A stretch of DNA of 64,000 bases from Chrysogorgia sp. JL179-B06 (GCA_035772405.1 JAYKKM010000418.1:135001-199000); one strand, 5' to 3'. Shown: positions 46,985 to 57,164, counted from the first letter of the stretch. Made by a program: numbers and translations. The notes: generated by a model not told the origin, from the letters alone.

Positions 46985-47752
46985 ATGACTTCCACAGCAC
47001 TTCAACTATTTGATTTCGATGGTCACCAAATCACGACGGTTAATCACAACGGCGACATATGGTTCAAAGCGAAAGAAGTCGCGAGCGCTCTAGGTTATGC
47101 TCAACCAAAAGATGCGGTTCACGACCACGTCGAACCTGACTGTAGAATGAAGATGGAACAGGCCTCGTTTATCAACGAGCTTGGGGTCTACTCGTTAGTG
47201 TTCTCGAGTAAAATGGAGCGCGCGAAACAGTTTGGAAGGTGGGTGCACTCAGAAGTCTTACCAAGCATTAGAAAGGGTTTAGCTGACGTCGGTCTCAAAC
47301 ACAATCAGTTTAAAATGATCACCGAGTTCGACCTTCATACGAAAGTTGTTGGTTTTCTTAGGAAATATTATCCAGAAGCTATTTTGATAGCCGCTTGTGG
47401 TGAGAATCAAGACACTTCGAGTAAAAGAATAAATTCGTGGAAAAAAGGTTACCAACGTGGAACGCCTGACTTGATTATTGCCAACGCAAACCGGCAGCAT
47501 AGCGGACTCGTGATTGAGTTCAAGAACCCAGGTGGCACAGGTAAGACATCTGAAGAGCAAGACTCTCTGCTGCTCAGATACAAATCCGCTGGTTATCTAA
47601 CATTGTTGTGCGACTCATACGACGACGCTATTACCACGGTAATAAAATATTTCTTTGACGTTGGGTCTCAGTGTTCCCAGTGTATTCGTAAATTTAAAAA
47701 TAAATCAGCGTTGAGTAACCACGAGAGACACTATTGTAAAGAGACTTTTTAG
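46985..47752 (+). CDS. BRO-N / VRR-NUC / zinc-finger fusion protein
   Basis: Starts at ATG 46985 after GACTATATAGTG (a GTG at 46967 is also in frame). The BRO-N domain (residues about 5-95) shows DIWFKAKEVASALGYAQPK, FINELGVYSLVFSSK and FGRWVHSEVLPSIRK. The VRR-NUC nuclease (about 105-225) has the PD-(D/E)xK signature as GTPDLIIAN and LVIEFKNPGGTG with SEEQ and SAGYLTLL. A C-terminal finger reads CSQCIRKF...NHERHYC. BRO proteins bind DNA and are common in large DNA viruses and phages. VRR-NUC nucleases cut branched DNA. The combination suggests processing of replication intermediates. Frame intact. It faces the kinase gene tail to tail. Confidence 0.85.
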   Translation: MTSTALQLFDFDGHQITTVNHNGDIWFKAKEVASALGYAQPKDAVHDHVEPDCRMKMEQASFINELGVYSLVFSSKMERAKQFGRWVHSEVLPSIRKGLADVGLKHNQFKMITEFDLHTKVVGFLRKYYPEAILIAACGENQDTSSKRINSWKKGYQRGTPDLIIANANRQHSGLVIEFKNPGGTGKTSEEQDSLLLRYKSAGYLTLLCDSYDDAITTVIKYFFDVGSQCSQCIRKFKNKSALSNHERHYCKETF

Positions 47753-47990
47753 ACAGCGAGTAATGAGTCGAATTAGCGCTCGTTCTCGTTGTTGAGACGA
47801 CGCTTGAGGTGACAACTGCTCTAGCATTATTTAAAGACGTTTTTTAACTTGATAAAATATCTGTGAAACTTTCTCTCTTTATTTCACAAACCTTCTGACC
47901 ACTGTGTGAAAAAATGTTTCTATGAGACATTGGACGCTTCGTGTGACCAATGTCTAAATTTTAAAAAAGTGGGGTGTGTTGAGAACACCC
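47753..47990. terminator. Convergent intergenic region with two hairpins
   Basis: Between the BRO gene and the kinase gene lie two stems: AGACATTGG / CCAATGTCT (47925-47955) and GGGTGT / ACACCC (47972-47990). The second ends at the base before the kinase stop codon. Both could serve as transcription or RNA 3'-end signals for converging genes. Confidence 0.5.
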
Positions 47991-48573
47991 TTAATTTTGT
48001 GTGGAAGGATGATGACGTCTGCACACTGCGCGATATTGCTCAGCACCACCAACAAACGATGGTCCTGGGTTGTATCTCCAATTGAATGGTGCATCAACAG
48101 TTGTTCCGCGAGTGTCACGACAAACGGCGCAATACGCTTTTAGAAATGTGATGTCGTCTGCCACTGGGAACAGTGTGTCGAGCTCACCAATTCTTTTTAA
48201 GCGCTCCGTTGATATGAGACCACAAATAATGACGTGAATGCCGGCTTTGACATATTCGCGAATAATTGGGAGTAGATCAGAGTACCAATGGCCTTCATCA
48301 ATGCCGATGACGTCGTAGCCAGCTAGCTCGAGAGAACTTGGGAGGTTGGTGATTAACTTTGCAGGTAAACTATCTGATCCGACAACAATGGTCTGACGAT
48401 GTGTGGAGAACGTGTGGTCAGTTCGTCTAGTGTCACCTGCGTTGTTCATGTAAAGGACTCTAAGCCCTGATTTACTTAACGCGACTAACCTGCGGAGAGT
48501 CTCTGTCGTTTTTCCTGCAAACATAGGACCAATCACGATTTCTAGTTTACCAACTTTCTTCATGGTTACTATA
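47991..48573 (-). CDS. Thymidine kinase, TK1-like (type II)
   Basis: About 193 residues from ATG 48573, the usual length. Motifs are the P-loop IGPMFAGKTTETLRR, a TFSTHR segment, the Walker B and catalytic base DVIGIDEGHWY, IHVIICGLIS, a zinc site with CAVC and CRRH, and the TK1 lasso region (RYNPGPSFVGGAEQY-like). The enzyme phosphorylates thymidine to TMP, feeding dTTP to viral replication in non-dividing cells. The start is preceded by CTGGAGGTATAGTAACC, nearly identical to the motif in front of the gene at 49287. A frame extension to 48617 exists but lies within the upstream gene. Frame and catalytic residues are intact. TK is unusual cargo for Polintons. Confidence 0.93.
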
Positions 48574-49287
48574 CCTCCAGAGAGATATTCTCTCCTGTTG
48601 CGGCAACTGTTGCTCATTGTTAAATATCCGCTGAAGCTCTAAGTTTTTAAGATGAGACCTCGAGCTCTCGTGTCTTAAGTGGCACACTCGACTATTAGTG
48701 GCCATACCACATGGGTAGCACCGATACTCCTTGAGGTCTTGCGTAAAACTTATGTGGGCAAGCGAGAGTATGTGGTCCTTGAGATCACCCGCACTCAGCA
48801 CTTCGTTACACCCCACCTTGCAAACGTTAGCGTCACGGTTTGCGGCGAGGTGTAACCATGCTTTGAGTTTGGTTGGACTCGGTCTCCATAGAAGGATCGC
48901 TAAGAACACTTTGAGGTAGTTACCAAGTAGCGTGGCGGTAGACTCACAAGGGTCTCTTAGGTAGTCACTACTTGTCAGCATAAGACGTTTGAATGGTGAG
49001 TAACACCACACAGGGATCTCGCTAGCTAGCAAGCTGGCCAACCGGTTGGCTGTGTCTTCTTGAAGATCGACCCAAGCCACGTGAATGCGCTCTATGGTGG
49101 GAACCTGTATGTGGAGTCGTCTCACCACTTCCTCATTTTTACAACTGGGGTCGCACAATGTGAAGATTGACGAGTACTCTCTTAAGACGCTAGGTCCAGA
49201 GGTGTCTCGTGGGGTGCGCACATCGATAAAGTCATGTCTCAACGCTGCGGCGACGCGCTCTTCTTGGCGGGCTTGGTCCTGAGTCAT
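48547..49287 (-). CDS. Cys/His-rich protein of unknown function
   Basis: A 246-residue protein overlapping the kinase start by 27 bases in another frame. The N-terminal half (WVDLQEDTANRLASLL, KVFLAILLWRPS) has no known fold. The C-terminal half carries two zinc-binding candidates: CKVGCNEVLSAGDLKDHI with a following H, and CYPCGMATNSRVCHLRH with a following H. It may bind nucleic acid. It is expressed divergently from the gene at 49429, with AGGTATAGTATA directly before the ATG. No homologue recognised. Confidence 0.7.
   Translation of the reverse strand: MTQDQARQEERVAAALRHDFIDVRTPRDTSGPSVLREYSSIFTLCDPSCKNEEVVRRLHIQVPTIERIHVAWVDLQEDTANRLASLLASEIPVWCYSPFKRLMLTSSDYLRDPCESTATLLGNYLKVFLAILLWRPSPTKLKAWLHLAANRDANVCKVGCNEVLSAGDLKDHILSLAHISFTQDLKEYRCYPCGMATNSRVCHLRHESSRSHLKNLELQRIFNNEQQLPQQERISLWRYSNHEESW
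48574..48590 (-). promoter_or_regulatory. Start-proximal promoter motif of the kinase gene
   Basis: Minus-strand CTGGAGGTATAGTAACC ends at the ATG. It lies inside the 3' end of the upstream coding region (which stops at 48547). Compare CTGAAGGTATAGTATA before ATG 49287. The shared core is AGGTATAGTA. Confidence 0.55.
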
Positions 49288-49304
49288 TATACTATACCTT
49301 CAGA
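49288..49304 (-). promoter_or_regulatory. Start-proximal promoter motif
   Basis: Minus-strand CTGAAGGTATAGTATA ends at ATG 49287. It shares AGGTATAGTA with the kinase gene promoter, at the same distance from the start codon. Confidence 0.55.
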
Positions 49305-49347
49305 GAAAAAGCTCCTCTTTTTTTAGTGCGTTTGGTTAATGGTTTGG

Positions 49348-49406
49348 AACTGTGAGATAACTGTGAGGTCATCTGTGAGATACCTGTGAGGTCAACTGTG
49401 AGTAAG
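49348..49406 (+). promoter_or_regulatory. Five phased CTGTGAG repeats (iteron-like)
   Basis: CTGTGAG occurs at 49350, 49361, 49373, 49384 and 49396, spacing 11, 12, 11 and 12 bp, close to one helical turn. The array lies between divergent genes at 49287 and 49429. Such same-face repeats usually bind a regulator or replication protein. Confidence 0.7.
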
Positions 49407-49428
49407 ATAACACGTGATAGTGTATTAG

Positions 49429-49773
49429 ATGGTTGAGGACTCACAGACGGCTGTTGAGGCGAAGATTACGGCTGATGTGAAGAGTGTTAAGGTGAAGGAC
49501 CCAAAGCGTGTCGCTGCTGGTAAAAAGTTGGCTGAGATATCGAAAGCTGCGAAAGAAAAGAAAATGCGTGAAATGATAGTTAACGAAGAACAGGGTGGTG
49601 AGTGGAGCTATGGTTACATTGTCGGAACACTTGGTGTAATCATTGCTGGTGCTTCGCTATGGTACACAATTAGCAGTGAAAAAGAGACACAATTAGAACC
49701 TGTGAGTACTACAGCACCCGCGTTAGAAAATCGTAGAACTCGTCGTCCAGCGTTAGACACATTTGATTCTTGA
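49429..49773 (+). CDS. Single-pass membrane protein, unknown function
   Basis: A 114-residue protein with an acidic then lysine-rich N-terminal half (KVKDPKRVAAGKKLAEISK) and one membrane segment (YIVGTLGVIIAGASLWYTI, about residues 65-83), followed by a polar tail. First gene of the right rightward block that leads to polB. The ATG is preceded by GTGATAGTGTATTAG. No recognised family. Confidence 0.65.
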   Translation: MVEDSQTAVEAKITADVKSVKVKDPKRVAAGKKLAEISKAAKEKKMREMIVNEEQGGEWSYGYIVGTLGVIIAGASLWYTISSEKETQLEPVSTTAPALENRRTRRPALDTFDS

Positions 49774-49796
49774 ACAAAACACACGACAATGTATAT

Positions 49797-50033
49797 ATGG
49801 CTGCGATCGATCGAAAAGAACTCATGAACGAATTGTACGACGCGCTACTTGTTACGACTGGTGCTGTGGTAGTTAGCATGATTTCTAAAAAGGCTTTGGG
49901 AGAACCATTGGGAACACCAGAGACTGTGAAAGGCACAGTGAAACTTGCTGCAGCTGTTGGTGCAGGAACGCTGCTAGTAAAGTGGGTGCAATCGAAAAAG
50001 TGGATACCGACAGACCCATTCAAACCAACGTAA
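49797..50033 (+). CDS. Small hydrophobic protein
   Basis: A 78-residue protein from ATG 49797 (preceded by CAATGTATAT; an in-frame TTG at 49770 is ignored). Two hydrophobic stretches (LLVTTGAVVVSMIS and LAAAVGAGTLLVKW) suggest a hairpin membrane protein. Part of the small-membrane-protein block before polB. Function unknown. Confidence 0.6.
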   Translation: MAAIDRKELMNELYDALLVTTGAVVVSMISKKALGEPLGTPETVKGTVKLAAAVGAGTLLVKWVQSKKWIPTDPFKPT

Positions 50034-50037
50034 GTTA

Positions 50038-50457
50038 ATGGTGAGTGTCGTGGCTGGAGGGATTTTTAACGCAGTGGCTTTTGCAGGCGCTGGCTTTATG
50101 TTTTCGAAGTTTAATCATTCAGGTTATGAAGCTGAGATGAAAAGGCACAACCATGCGTTGGAACAGTTAGCCAGTGCGAAAGAAGTGTGGTATGAGAATG
50201 AGGTCGCTAAGAAAGATAAGATCCAGCGTTTGCGACAACGGCTCTCTGACGCTAATGCTGACATCAATGACACAAACCACGCGTTGGAAGAACTTAGAAG
50301 CGTAATGACCATTCACTACAGCGGTCGAGTGTTCACTGAGAGTCCGAAGACTGCGGACTACTACCAACCGAGTGCGGAAATGAAGGAATACCAATTATTG
50401 TTTGTTAGCGCGCTAGGTTTGGGTAGTGGAATAGCGGTGTGGGTACTAGTTCGATAA
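50038..50457 (+). CDS. Two-pass membrane protein with central coiled coil
   Basis: A 139-residue protein. An N-terminal hydrophobic segment (VVAGGIFNAVAFAGAGFMF) is followed by a helical, charged region (KKDKIQRLRQRLSDANAD; NHALEELRSVM), a proline-tyrosine linker and a C-terminal membrane segment (LFVSALGLGSGIAVWVLV). The same architecture is familiar from cnidarian Polintons, where its role is not known. Starts four bases after the previous stop. Frame intact. Confidence 0.7.
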   Translation: MVSVVAGGIFNAVAFAGAGFMFSKFNHSGYEAEMKRHNHALEQLASAKEVWYENEVAKKDKIQRLRQRLSDANADINDTNHALEELRSVMTIHYSGRVFTESPKTADYYQPSAEMKEYQLLFVSALGLGSGIAVWVLVR

Positions 50458-50481
50458 AAAAATGTTGGAGTAGTATAAGCG

Positions 50482-51042
50482 ATGGACAAACTTATGAGGC
50501 AGATGAGTTATGGCTTGACAATTGACGAGATCGCGAGTGAGACGCAAACTGAGTGTGGAGACACCTTCAGAATTTACTACTGCTCGGATTGCGACGTTGT
50601 GAAAAACGTGAGTGACTGTGGTGGGTACGCGTGTCCAAAGTGTGGCGACATCGAATGGGGCTACACTCAGAGTTATGGCGACATGAGACTCACGCGACTA
50701 AAAAGCATTCACAAACGGTCTTGGTGGATGGGGAGGAGACTACGGAACGTTGTGAAGGGTGAGCACCTTGAGTTGATAAAAGAGGACTTCTTGAAAGTTG
50801 TCAATGTGTTGTACTCATGCAATTTGATAAAGGGTAGAAACGTCAGCAGATATGGATACTACATTATTAGGTTGTGTCATAGAAGACGACTTGAGACACT
50901 CAAAAGGGTGCTAGACCTCAAAGACGGGAAGGTGAAAGAGAGGTTCGACGACAATTTGTTTGGGGTGGTGTACCCAAAGCTGGGATGGTGTGAAAGTGGT
51001 GATCGTTATTACAACGAGTGGCTGGGGAAAAACAATAAATAA
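50482..51042 (+). CDS. Zinc-ribbon protein, possibly VLTF3-like late transcription factor
   Basis: A 186-residue protein. A four-cysteine zinc ribbon near residues 33-60 reads YYCSDCDVVKNVSDCGGYAC then PKC. It is followed by a helical region with HKRSWWMGRRLRNVV and YGYYIIRLCHRRRLETLKRV, an arrangement like the VLTF3 late-transcription factors of poxviruses and related viruses (zinc ribbon, then a conserved helical domain). The match is by pattern only. If correct it would activate the element's own late promoters. The ATG is preceded by GAGTAGTATAAGCG. Alternative: a generic DNA-binding zinc ribbon. Confidence 0.5.
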   Translation: MDKLMRQMSYGLTIDEIASETQTECGDTFRIYYCSDCDVVKNVSDCGGYACPKCGDIEWGYTQSYGDMRLTRLKSIHKRSWWMGRRLRNVVKGEHLELIKEDFLKVVNVLYSCNLIKGRNVSRYGYYIIRLCHRRRLETLKRVLDLKDGKVKERFDDNLFGVVYPKLGWCESGDRYYNEWLGKNNK

Positions 51043-51063
51043 GCGTAGTGTATATAGAAGCCA

Positions 51064-54000
51064 ATGAGTCGGACTGTGAAAAACCCACTGACAAAAAGAC
51101 GGGCGCATAAGACGAGTGCAGCCGTTGTCAATTCACTAACAGACGAAGCGACCAACGTTCACGGCTTCTTTAGAGATCAAGAGGGACAACCTGTAGTCGA
51201 AGACCTCGCACCGTCAACGCATCTGTTGGATCGAGCACTGAGAGGGCTCACAAGGTCCTATGGAGTCGAAGTAATTGACGACAGAGACATCAATCAGGTA
51301 AACGCTAGTAGAAGTGCTGTCACTAACCTTTTGAGACGTGAGCTGGGTGAGACCAACGGAATGAAAGTGGTAGAGACAGTCAAGGTCACTTTTGAGAAAG
51401 TTTTAGAGCGTGATAAGACCACATACAAAACTGCCTACTTTAACAGCGAAACGTTCGTCGGGTGTCGCCAATCGTGGGTCGGAGCAGATTTTGACGCGGA
51501 TAGCTGGGTGGTTATCTGAGGGGTCTGGATGGACTATCGACAAAATAGATGCACACTACGTTAATGTCGCTATTTACAGACCTTTGCATGGGAGTAGCTA
51601 CATTGCGTTGCCAAAGGAGCTGTGCAACAGTATGAAGGGTCTGATAAACGTAAATAATGGGGATGACAACGAGTGCTTTAGATGGTGCCACCTAGCGCAT
51701 AAGTTTCCTGTTGGAAAACACTCCGATAGAACGTCGAAGTACGCTAGGCATGTCGGTGAGTTGAATTATGACGGAATTGACTTCCCAGTCACACTCAAAG
51801 ACTACAACAAGATCGAAAAGGCGAACGATATTAGCATAAATGTTTTTGGGTATGAAAATAAGCAGCCATTCCCTGTGTACGTTTCTAAGGAGGCGTACCC
51901 TGACCATATGGACCTACTGTTGATAACTACCGATAGCAACAAGCACTATGTGTACATTCGCGATTTCAACAAATTCATGTACCGCCAGACAGAGCATAAG
52001 GCTAGAAAACACTTTTGTAGGTATTGCCTGCAGTGTTTTACTCGAGAGGACGTGCTTGAAAGTCACGTTGAAGTGTGTTTGGTCATCAATGGGAAGCAAG
52101 CTATTAAAATGCCACAAAAAGGTACGAAAGTGAAATACGAGAATTTTAGTAGACAGCTAAACGTACCATTTGTGGTGTACGCAGACTTCGAGGCTATCAC
52201 ACAGAAGGTGCACACAGCAACACCATCAAGCGAGCGTAGCTACACAAATGCCTACCAGAGGCACGTTGACTGCGGTTATGGGTATAAATTAGTTTGTTGC
52301 TACGACAACGAGTACAGTAAGCCAGTAAAAGTGTATCGCGGTGAAAATGCAGTTAACAAGTTCATTGGGGAGATGTTAGAAATTGTCAAATATTGTAAAG
52401 AGACGTCTGAGAGTCACTTTAACAAAGAAATGATACTAACTAATGCCGATAAGAGGAACTTTGACGAGGCTAAAAGTTGTCATATTTGCAGTGTTGAGTA
52501 CACTGGTGCTGACGTTAGAGTGAGAGACCACTGTCACGTGTCAGGTAGGTACAGAGGGTCCGCACATCGTCAGTGTAACGTGAACTTTAAGTTGACTGAT
52601 AAAATTCCTGTGATCTTTCATAACTTACGCGGCTACGATAGCCATTTCATTATGCAGGAGATTGGCAAGTTTGGTCAAGACATAAATGTGATACCAAACA
52701 ACATGGAGAAGTACATGGCGTTCATGCTTGGAAAAAACTTGGTGTTCTTGGACAGCTTTCAGTTCATGAGTAGCGGTCTAGACAACTTGGTGAAGAACCT
52801 ACCAAGGGACGCTTTCAAGTACACGTCAGAAGTGTTTCGCGACGATGGGTTGGCACTCATGACAAGAAAGGGAGTCTACCCCTATGATTATATGGACTCC
52901 TTTGAAAAATTCGATGAAAGCGAGTTACCCTCTAAAAAAGACTTTTACAGCGTTCTGAACGACGAGCACATTACGGAAGAAATGCACGAGCGCGCCATCG
53001 ATGTGTGGGACTACTTCGACGTTGAAAATATGGGTGGGTACCACGACCTGTATTTGAAAAGCGATGTGCTCTTGCTTGCTGACGTTTTTGAGAACTTTAG
53101 AAAGACATGTCATCGTGAGTATAAATTAGACCCTTGCCATTATTTCACATCGCCTGGGTTGGCTTGGGATGCCATGCTGAAGATGACTGGAGTGGAGCTT
53201 GAGTTATTGTCCGACATCGACATGTTCCAGTTCGTAGAAATGGGTATGCGTGGTGGTGTGAGCTACATATGCAACAGACATGGCGTGGCGAATAATAAGT
53301 ACATGAAGGGGTATGATAAAGCGCAAGAGTCGAAGTATTTGATGTACCTTGATGCCAACAATTTGTATGGATGGGCAATGAGTCGAAGTCTACCTACGGG
53401 CGGTTTTAAATGGTTGACTAAGAAAGAAATAGAAAAGGTTAATCTATGCGACTATCACAACAATAGTAAAAAGGGCTTACTGCTCGAAGTCGACTTGGAG
53501 TATCCAGACCATTTGCATGACCTGCATAACGATTACCCAGTGGCTCCTGAGAAGATGGAAATAACTGTTGACATGTTGTCGGAGTACTGCGCGAAAATCA
53601 AAAATAAGTTCAACGTGAGTGTTGGCGGCGTGAGGAAGCTGGTGACTAATTTGATGGACAAAAAAAAGTATGTGTGTCACTATGGAAATCTGCAGTTGTA
53701 CACAAACCTTGGGTAGGGACCGCGCCCGGTCAGGGGACTGGGCTTAGAACGAGTGAACAAAATAAGCAAAGTACCCTGATTGAAATGCTTTATTTCTCCT
53801 GACGAATTCGTTCATTCGATCTAAAAACTTTCAGATTTCTGTATATATGTCTAATATATCGCCTTGTTCATTTTGGGAGTTTAAACGTGCGTAGATTTTT
53901 GTTACGAGCGCATAGAGTTGGCAACATTTTTGCGTATTACGGCCGCCATTGAAAACACGGCACCCGCTGCTTGGCAACCACGCGCTGTTCAGGAGCATTT

Positions 54001-57000
54001 CCGCGGGTGAGCTCCCCCCTAAAATGACCTGAAATGGGCATCAGAAGAAAGCTGAGATCCAGGGCTATCACATGGTATATGTTTATCGAAGGAAAGTTGA
54101 TTGGAAGGCAGATTCATCTTAAATTCAAATTTGTTTTCTGGTGGAATCGCATCACTGTTTCGAAATGTTAATATCGACAGGTAAGCTAATAATCTTCATG
54201 ATACAAGCTTTCTTTTGATGTATAAATCATAATATATTAGCGAGGAGCTCACACGCGGAAATACTTTCAAACATTAGGTAACGCGACAATCTTGACGCCA
54301 TTGACAAATGACCCAGTTGTCTTTCTCTTCGCGTGTCACATATGGAACGACATCGAATTACAAGGACAAGACTGGTGGAAAGGTGAGTTTAAAGTCTGTT
54401 ATCGCTTGTTAAACAAAATTTTTGTTTGTGGTCCAGTAGCAGTTGTGAAGGCAGCCAAGGGGTATTGCCTGTATATATATGTTAATAAAAATCATACTAT
54501 TATAGCTGTAGTGCTGTTTATACTGCACTTTATTCCTTAAAATAATAGGAGTAGGTTGCTAAGACAAAAGTGTGAGAACTGAGAAGTATTGTGCATTATA
54601 ATGAATAATTTTAACATTTGAAATTTCCACCAGTATGAAAATATTAACTAAAAGAGTGATGTTTCCCCCATTTTCCTTTAGGCAAATGAAAACTGAAATG
54701 AAAACTGTCCTTTTACATTATTACAGTTGATTAAAACTCTGTGATAATGATGTGCCGGTTCAGATAACAATGGTGGAAATCAGAAGTTAGAAAGTAATTA
54801 ATCAAAAACCCTTCATGTGGCCATATTCAAGTATGAAGTCATTTCTGGTTGTAAAAGATCGTAAAAGGTTAACAAGAAATACATTATGTCTTTTAAAATC
54901 AATTGCACAAGCAATGACGGAAAGTATTGATCATTAGACAACTTTCCCAAGAAGTATTGAAATGTTGATTTACTAACATGTTATATATACCTGATGTTGT
55001 ATATCTATATACAGTAATAGCACTAGTATTGTAAAGTAGTATTTTTACTTTATGAAAATATAAATGTGCACTTGGAAAGTAAAACAATGTGTCGGGCCAC
55101 AGCGAAGGGTTCTTTAGAATGAGAACTGGGACTAGTAGCTGTATCTGCTGTTCGATTATCTGCGACAGTTGTACGAAAACCTGGATATGACACTATCCAA
55201 TGGATAACTCACTAACAAGCAGATAAATCATGTATTTGACAAATTAAAAGTGATCTAGGTTTCACTAAGAGTTTCAAACACTTACATTTCATAGTTCACG
55301 GTGTTGTTTCGTTCATATGCTATTGTTTTGTTTGCAAAATATTATTGTTTTGCTAAATTGACGTCACTTTGTTGTCATGGAAACAGATAATATGGTTATC
55401 CAGCAATGAAAAAGTATTAGACGCATGACAGATATTAGTGTGTTGGAAAGCTTTCACTCATAAAAATATTCTCCTCAATGGATCGCATGACATTTGTTGG
55501 CAAAACTGATCTCATGACATTTGTTGGCAAAACTGAATTTTAAGTGTATCATTTTGTTTCTATAGCAACTAAATAGGAAGGTTTGGCATTGCCTTGCCTC
55601 AATAGTGTGCAATTATTTGTTATATTTCTTCAGAAATTGTGGTTTTGAACCTTCAAGTTTGTTTATTGGTAAATTAATGATTTACCAATGACGTAATCAA
55701 TGACGTCATTATGACGTCATCTGGTTTCCATGGCAACACAAAGGTATAATGTCTTGACTAGGCTTGATGTTTAACCTTTTTATGAGATTATTTTACAAAA
55801 TAAAGCAATTTTCTCAGTTTCTATGAAATATGCCATCGTTGAATGACGTCATATGGTTTCCATAGAAACGATAACTGTATGATTATGTTATCAGATGAAA
55901 CCACTTTATATTCTTAGGTTGCTCTGAAAATTTCACGGTGATCGGTGTAATACTGCAAATGTTATGACCAGAAACCTTTTTTCACAAGGGGGAAACCAGC
56001 TAGTCCTTGTGCCACATTTCATACAAGGTTTATATAGAAGTTTAACCCTTTTCTGTTCTTAAAAAGTGGCCAACATTCAGTACTTTGAACTTTCATAACT
56101 TGTGATCACATGGGCCAATTTTGATGACATAAACACCAAAATGTTTCAAATGATGAGCTCTTTCAGACTAGCTTATTTATGATGGCCTAGTACAAATTCA
56201 AATTTTTCACTACCGTCCCTACCTTGGGTTGAAAATCAAAAAGGTTCATAGGGTCCTACAATTTGATCAGTCCAAGTGGTTGGGCAAGTACATTGACTTT
56301 AACACAGTCAAAAGAACTGCGGCTAAGAACGCTTTCGAGAAGGATTTCTTCAAGTTGATGAACAACAGTGTGTTTGGAAAAACAATGGAGAATTTGAGGA
56401 AGCGTGTGGATGTAAGATTAGTGACCACCGAGAAAAAGTTAGAAAAGCTTGTCTCAAAGCCTACGTTTGTGTCTTGCAAGATATTTAGCGAGAATTTAGT
56501 CGCTGTCCACAAAGTTAAAGAAACGCTGACACTAAATCGACCTGCGTATGTGGGTATGTGCATACTAGACTTGAGTAAAACGCTGATGTACAATTTCCAC
56601 TACAATTATATCATGAAAAAGTACTCTAGCGACACCTGCAGATTACACTTCACCGACACTGACAGTCTGCTGTACACAATAAAAACTGACGACGTTTACT
56701 CTGACTTTATGATGGAGTGCGAAAAGTTCGACAATAGCGACTACCCCGCAGACAGCCCATTCGCTTTTAAAGAGAATAAGAAAGTTATTGGGAAGATGAA
56801 GGACGAGTGCGCTGGAACGCCAATTATTGAGTTCGTTGGGTTGCGCAGTAAAATGTATAGCTATTTGAAAGAGGATGGAGGTGGTGGGAAAACCGCTAAA
56901 GGTATTAGAAAGAATATAATTAAAAAGGTAATCAGACACGAAGATTACAAAAGTGTGTTACTCGAGCAGAAACAGTTGCGACACACAATGAAGACCATTA

Positions 57001-57164
57001 GAAGTGTCAAACATCAGCTAGGTAGTTACGAAATTAATAAAGTGTCGCTATCCTGTTTTGATGACAAACGATACCTTTTAGAAAATGGCATTGACTCCTA
57101 CGCATATGGTCACAAAAACATTGAAGCGAGAGACAACACTGAAAATAGTGAGCAAACGGACTAA
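51064..57164 (+). pseudogene. polB: Protein-primed family-B DNA polymerase, split and frameshifted
   Basis: Replicates the element from protein-primed ends. The N-terminal part (51064 to about 51460) is separated from the rest by a one-base shift between about 51450 and 51480. The main part continues to 53714 with a zinc finger (CRYCLQCFTREDVLESHVEVC), exonuclease motifs FVVYADFEAI, HNLRGYDSHFI and KSDVLLLADVFENF, a DHCHVSGRYRGSAHRQCN endonuclease-VII-like insert, and palm motif A (YLDANNLYGWAMS). A 2,506-bp transposon (53715-56220) interrupts it. The C-terminal part (56229-57164) has LMNNSVFGKTMENLR (motif B) and FTDTDSLLYTI (motif C, catalytic aspartates). All catalytic motifs survive, but the gene is broken twice. 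Confidence 0.93.
53706..56229. mobile_element. Non-autonomous DNA transposon inside polB
   Basis: The element 53715-56220 starts AGGGAC and ends GTCCCT, and ACCTTGGGT flanks both sides (53706-53714 and 56221-56229). The duplication is 7-9 bp, because the terminal T/A pair is ambiguous. The inverted ends match for only about 6-7 bp. The interior has no transposase. Its open frames (for example 54292-54540) lack domains. Several GACGTCA motifs occur near 55700-55850. The duplication length fits hAT, Merlin, P or MULE groups, and I cannot choose. The polymerase frame on the two sides is in register, showing an exact insertion. Confidence 0.88.

Noticed and set aside
47520..47560. P-loop ATPase in the BRO protein (GGTGKTS)
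   Set aside because: The spacing does not fit GxxxxGK[ST], and the segment is the EFK-NP-G part of the VRR-NUC active-site region.
54292..54540. Transposase or other gene inside the 2.5-kb insertion
   Set aside because: An 82-codon frame with no recognisable domain. The remainder of the insertion has none either.
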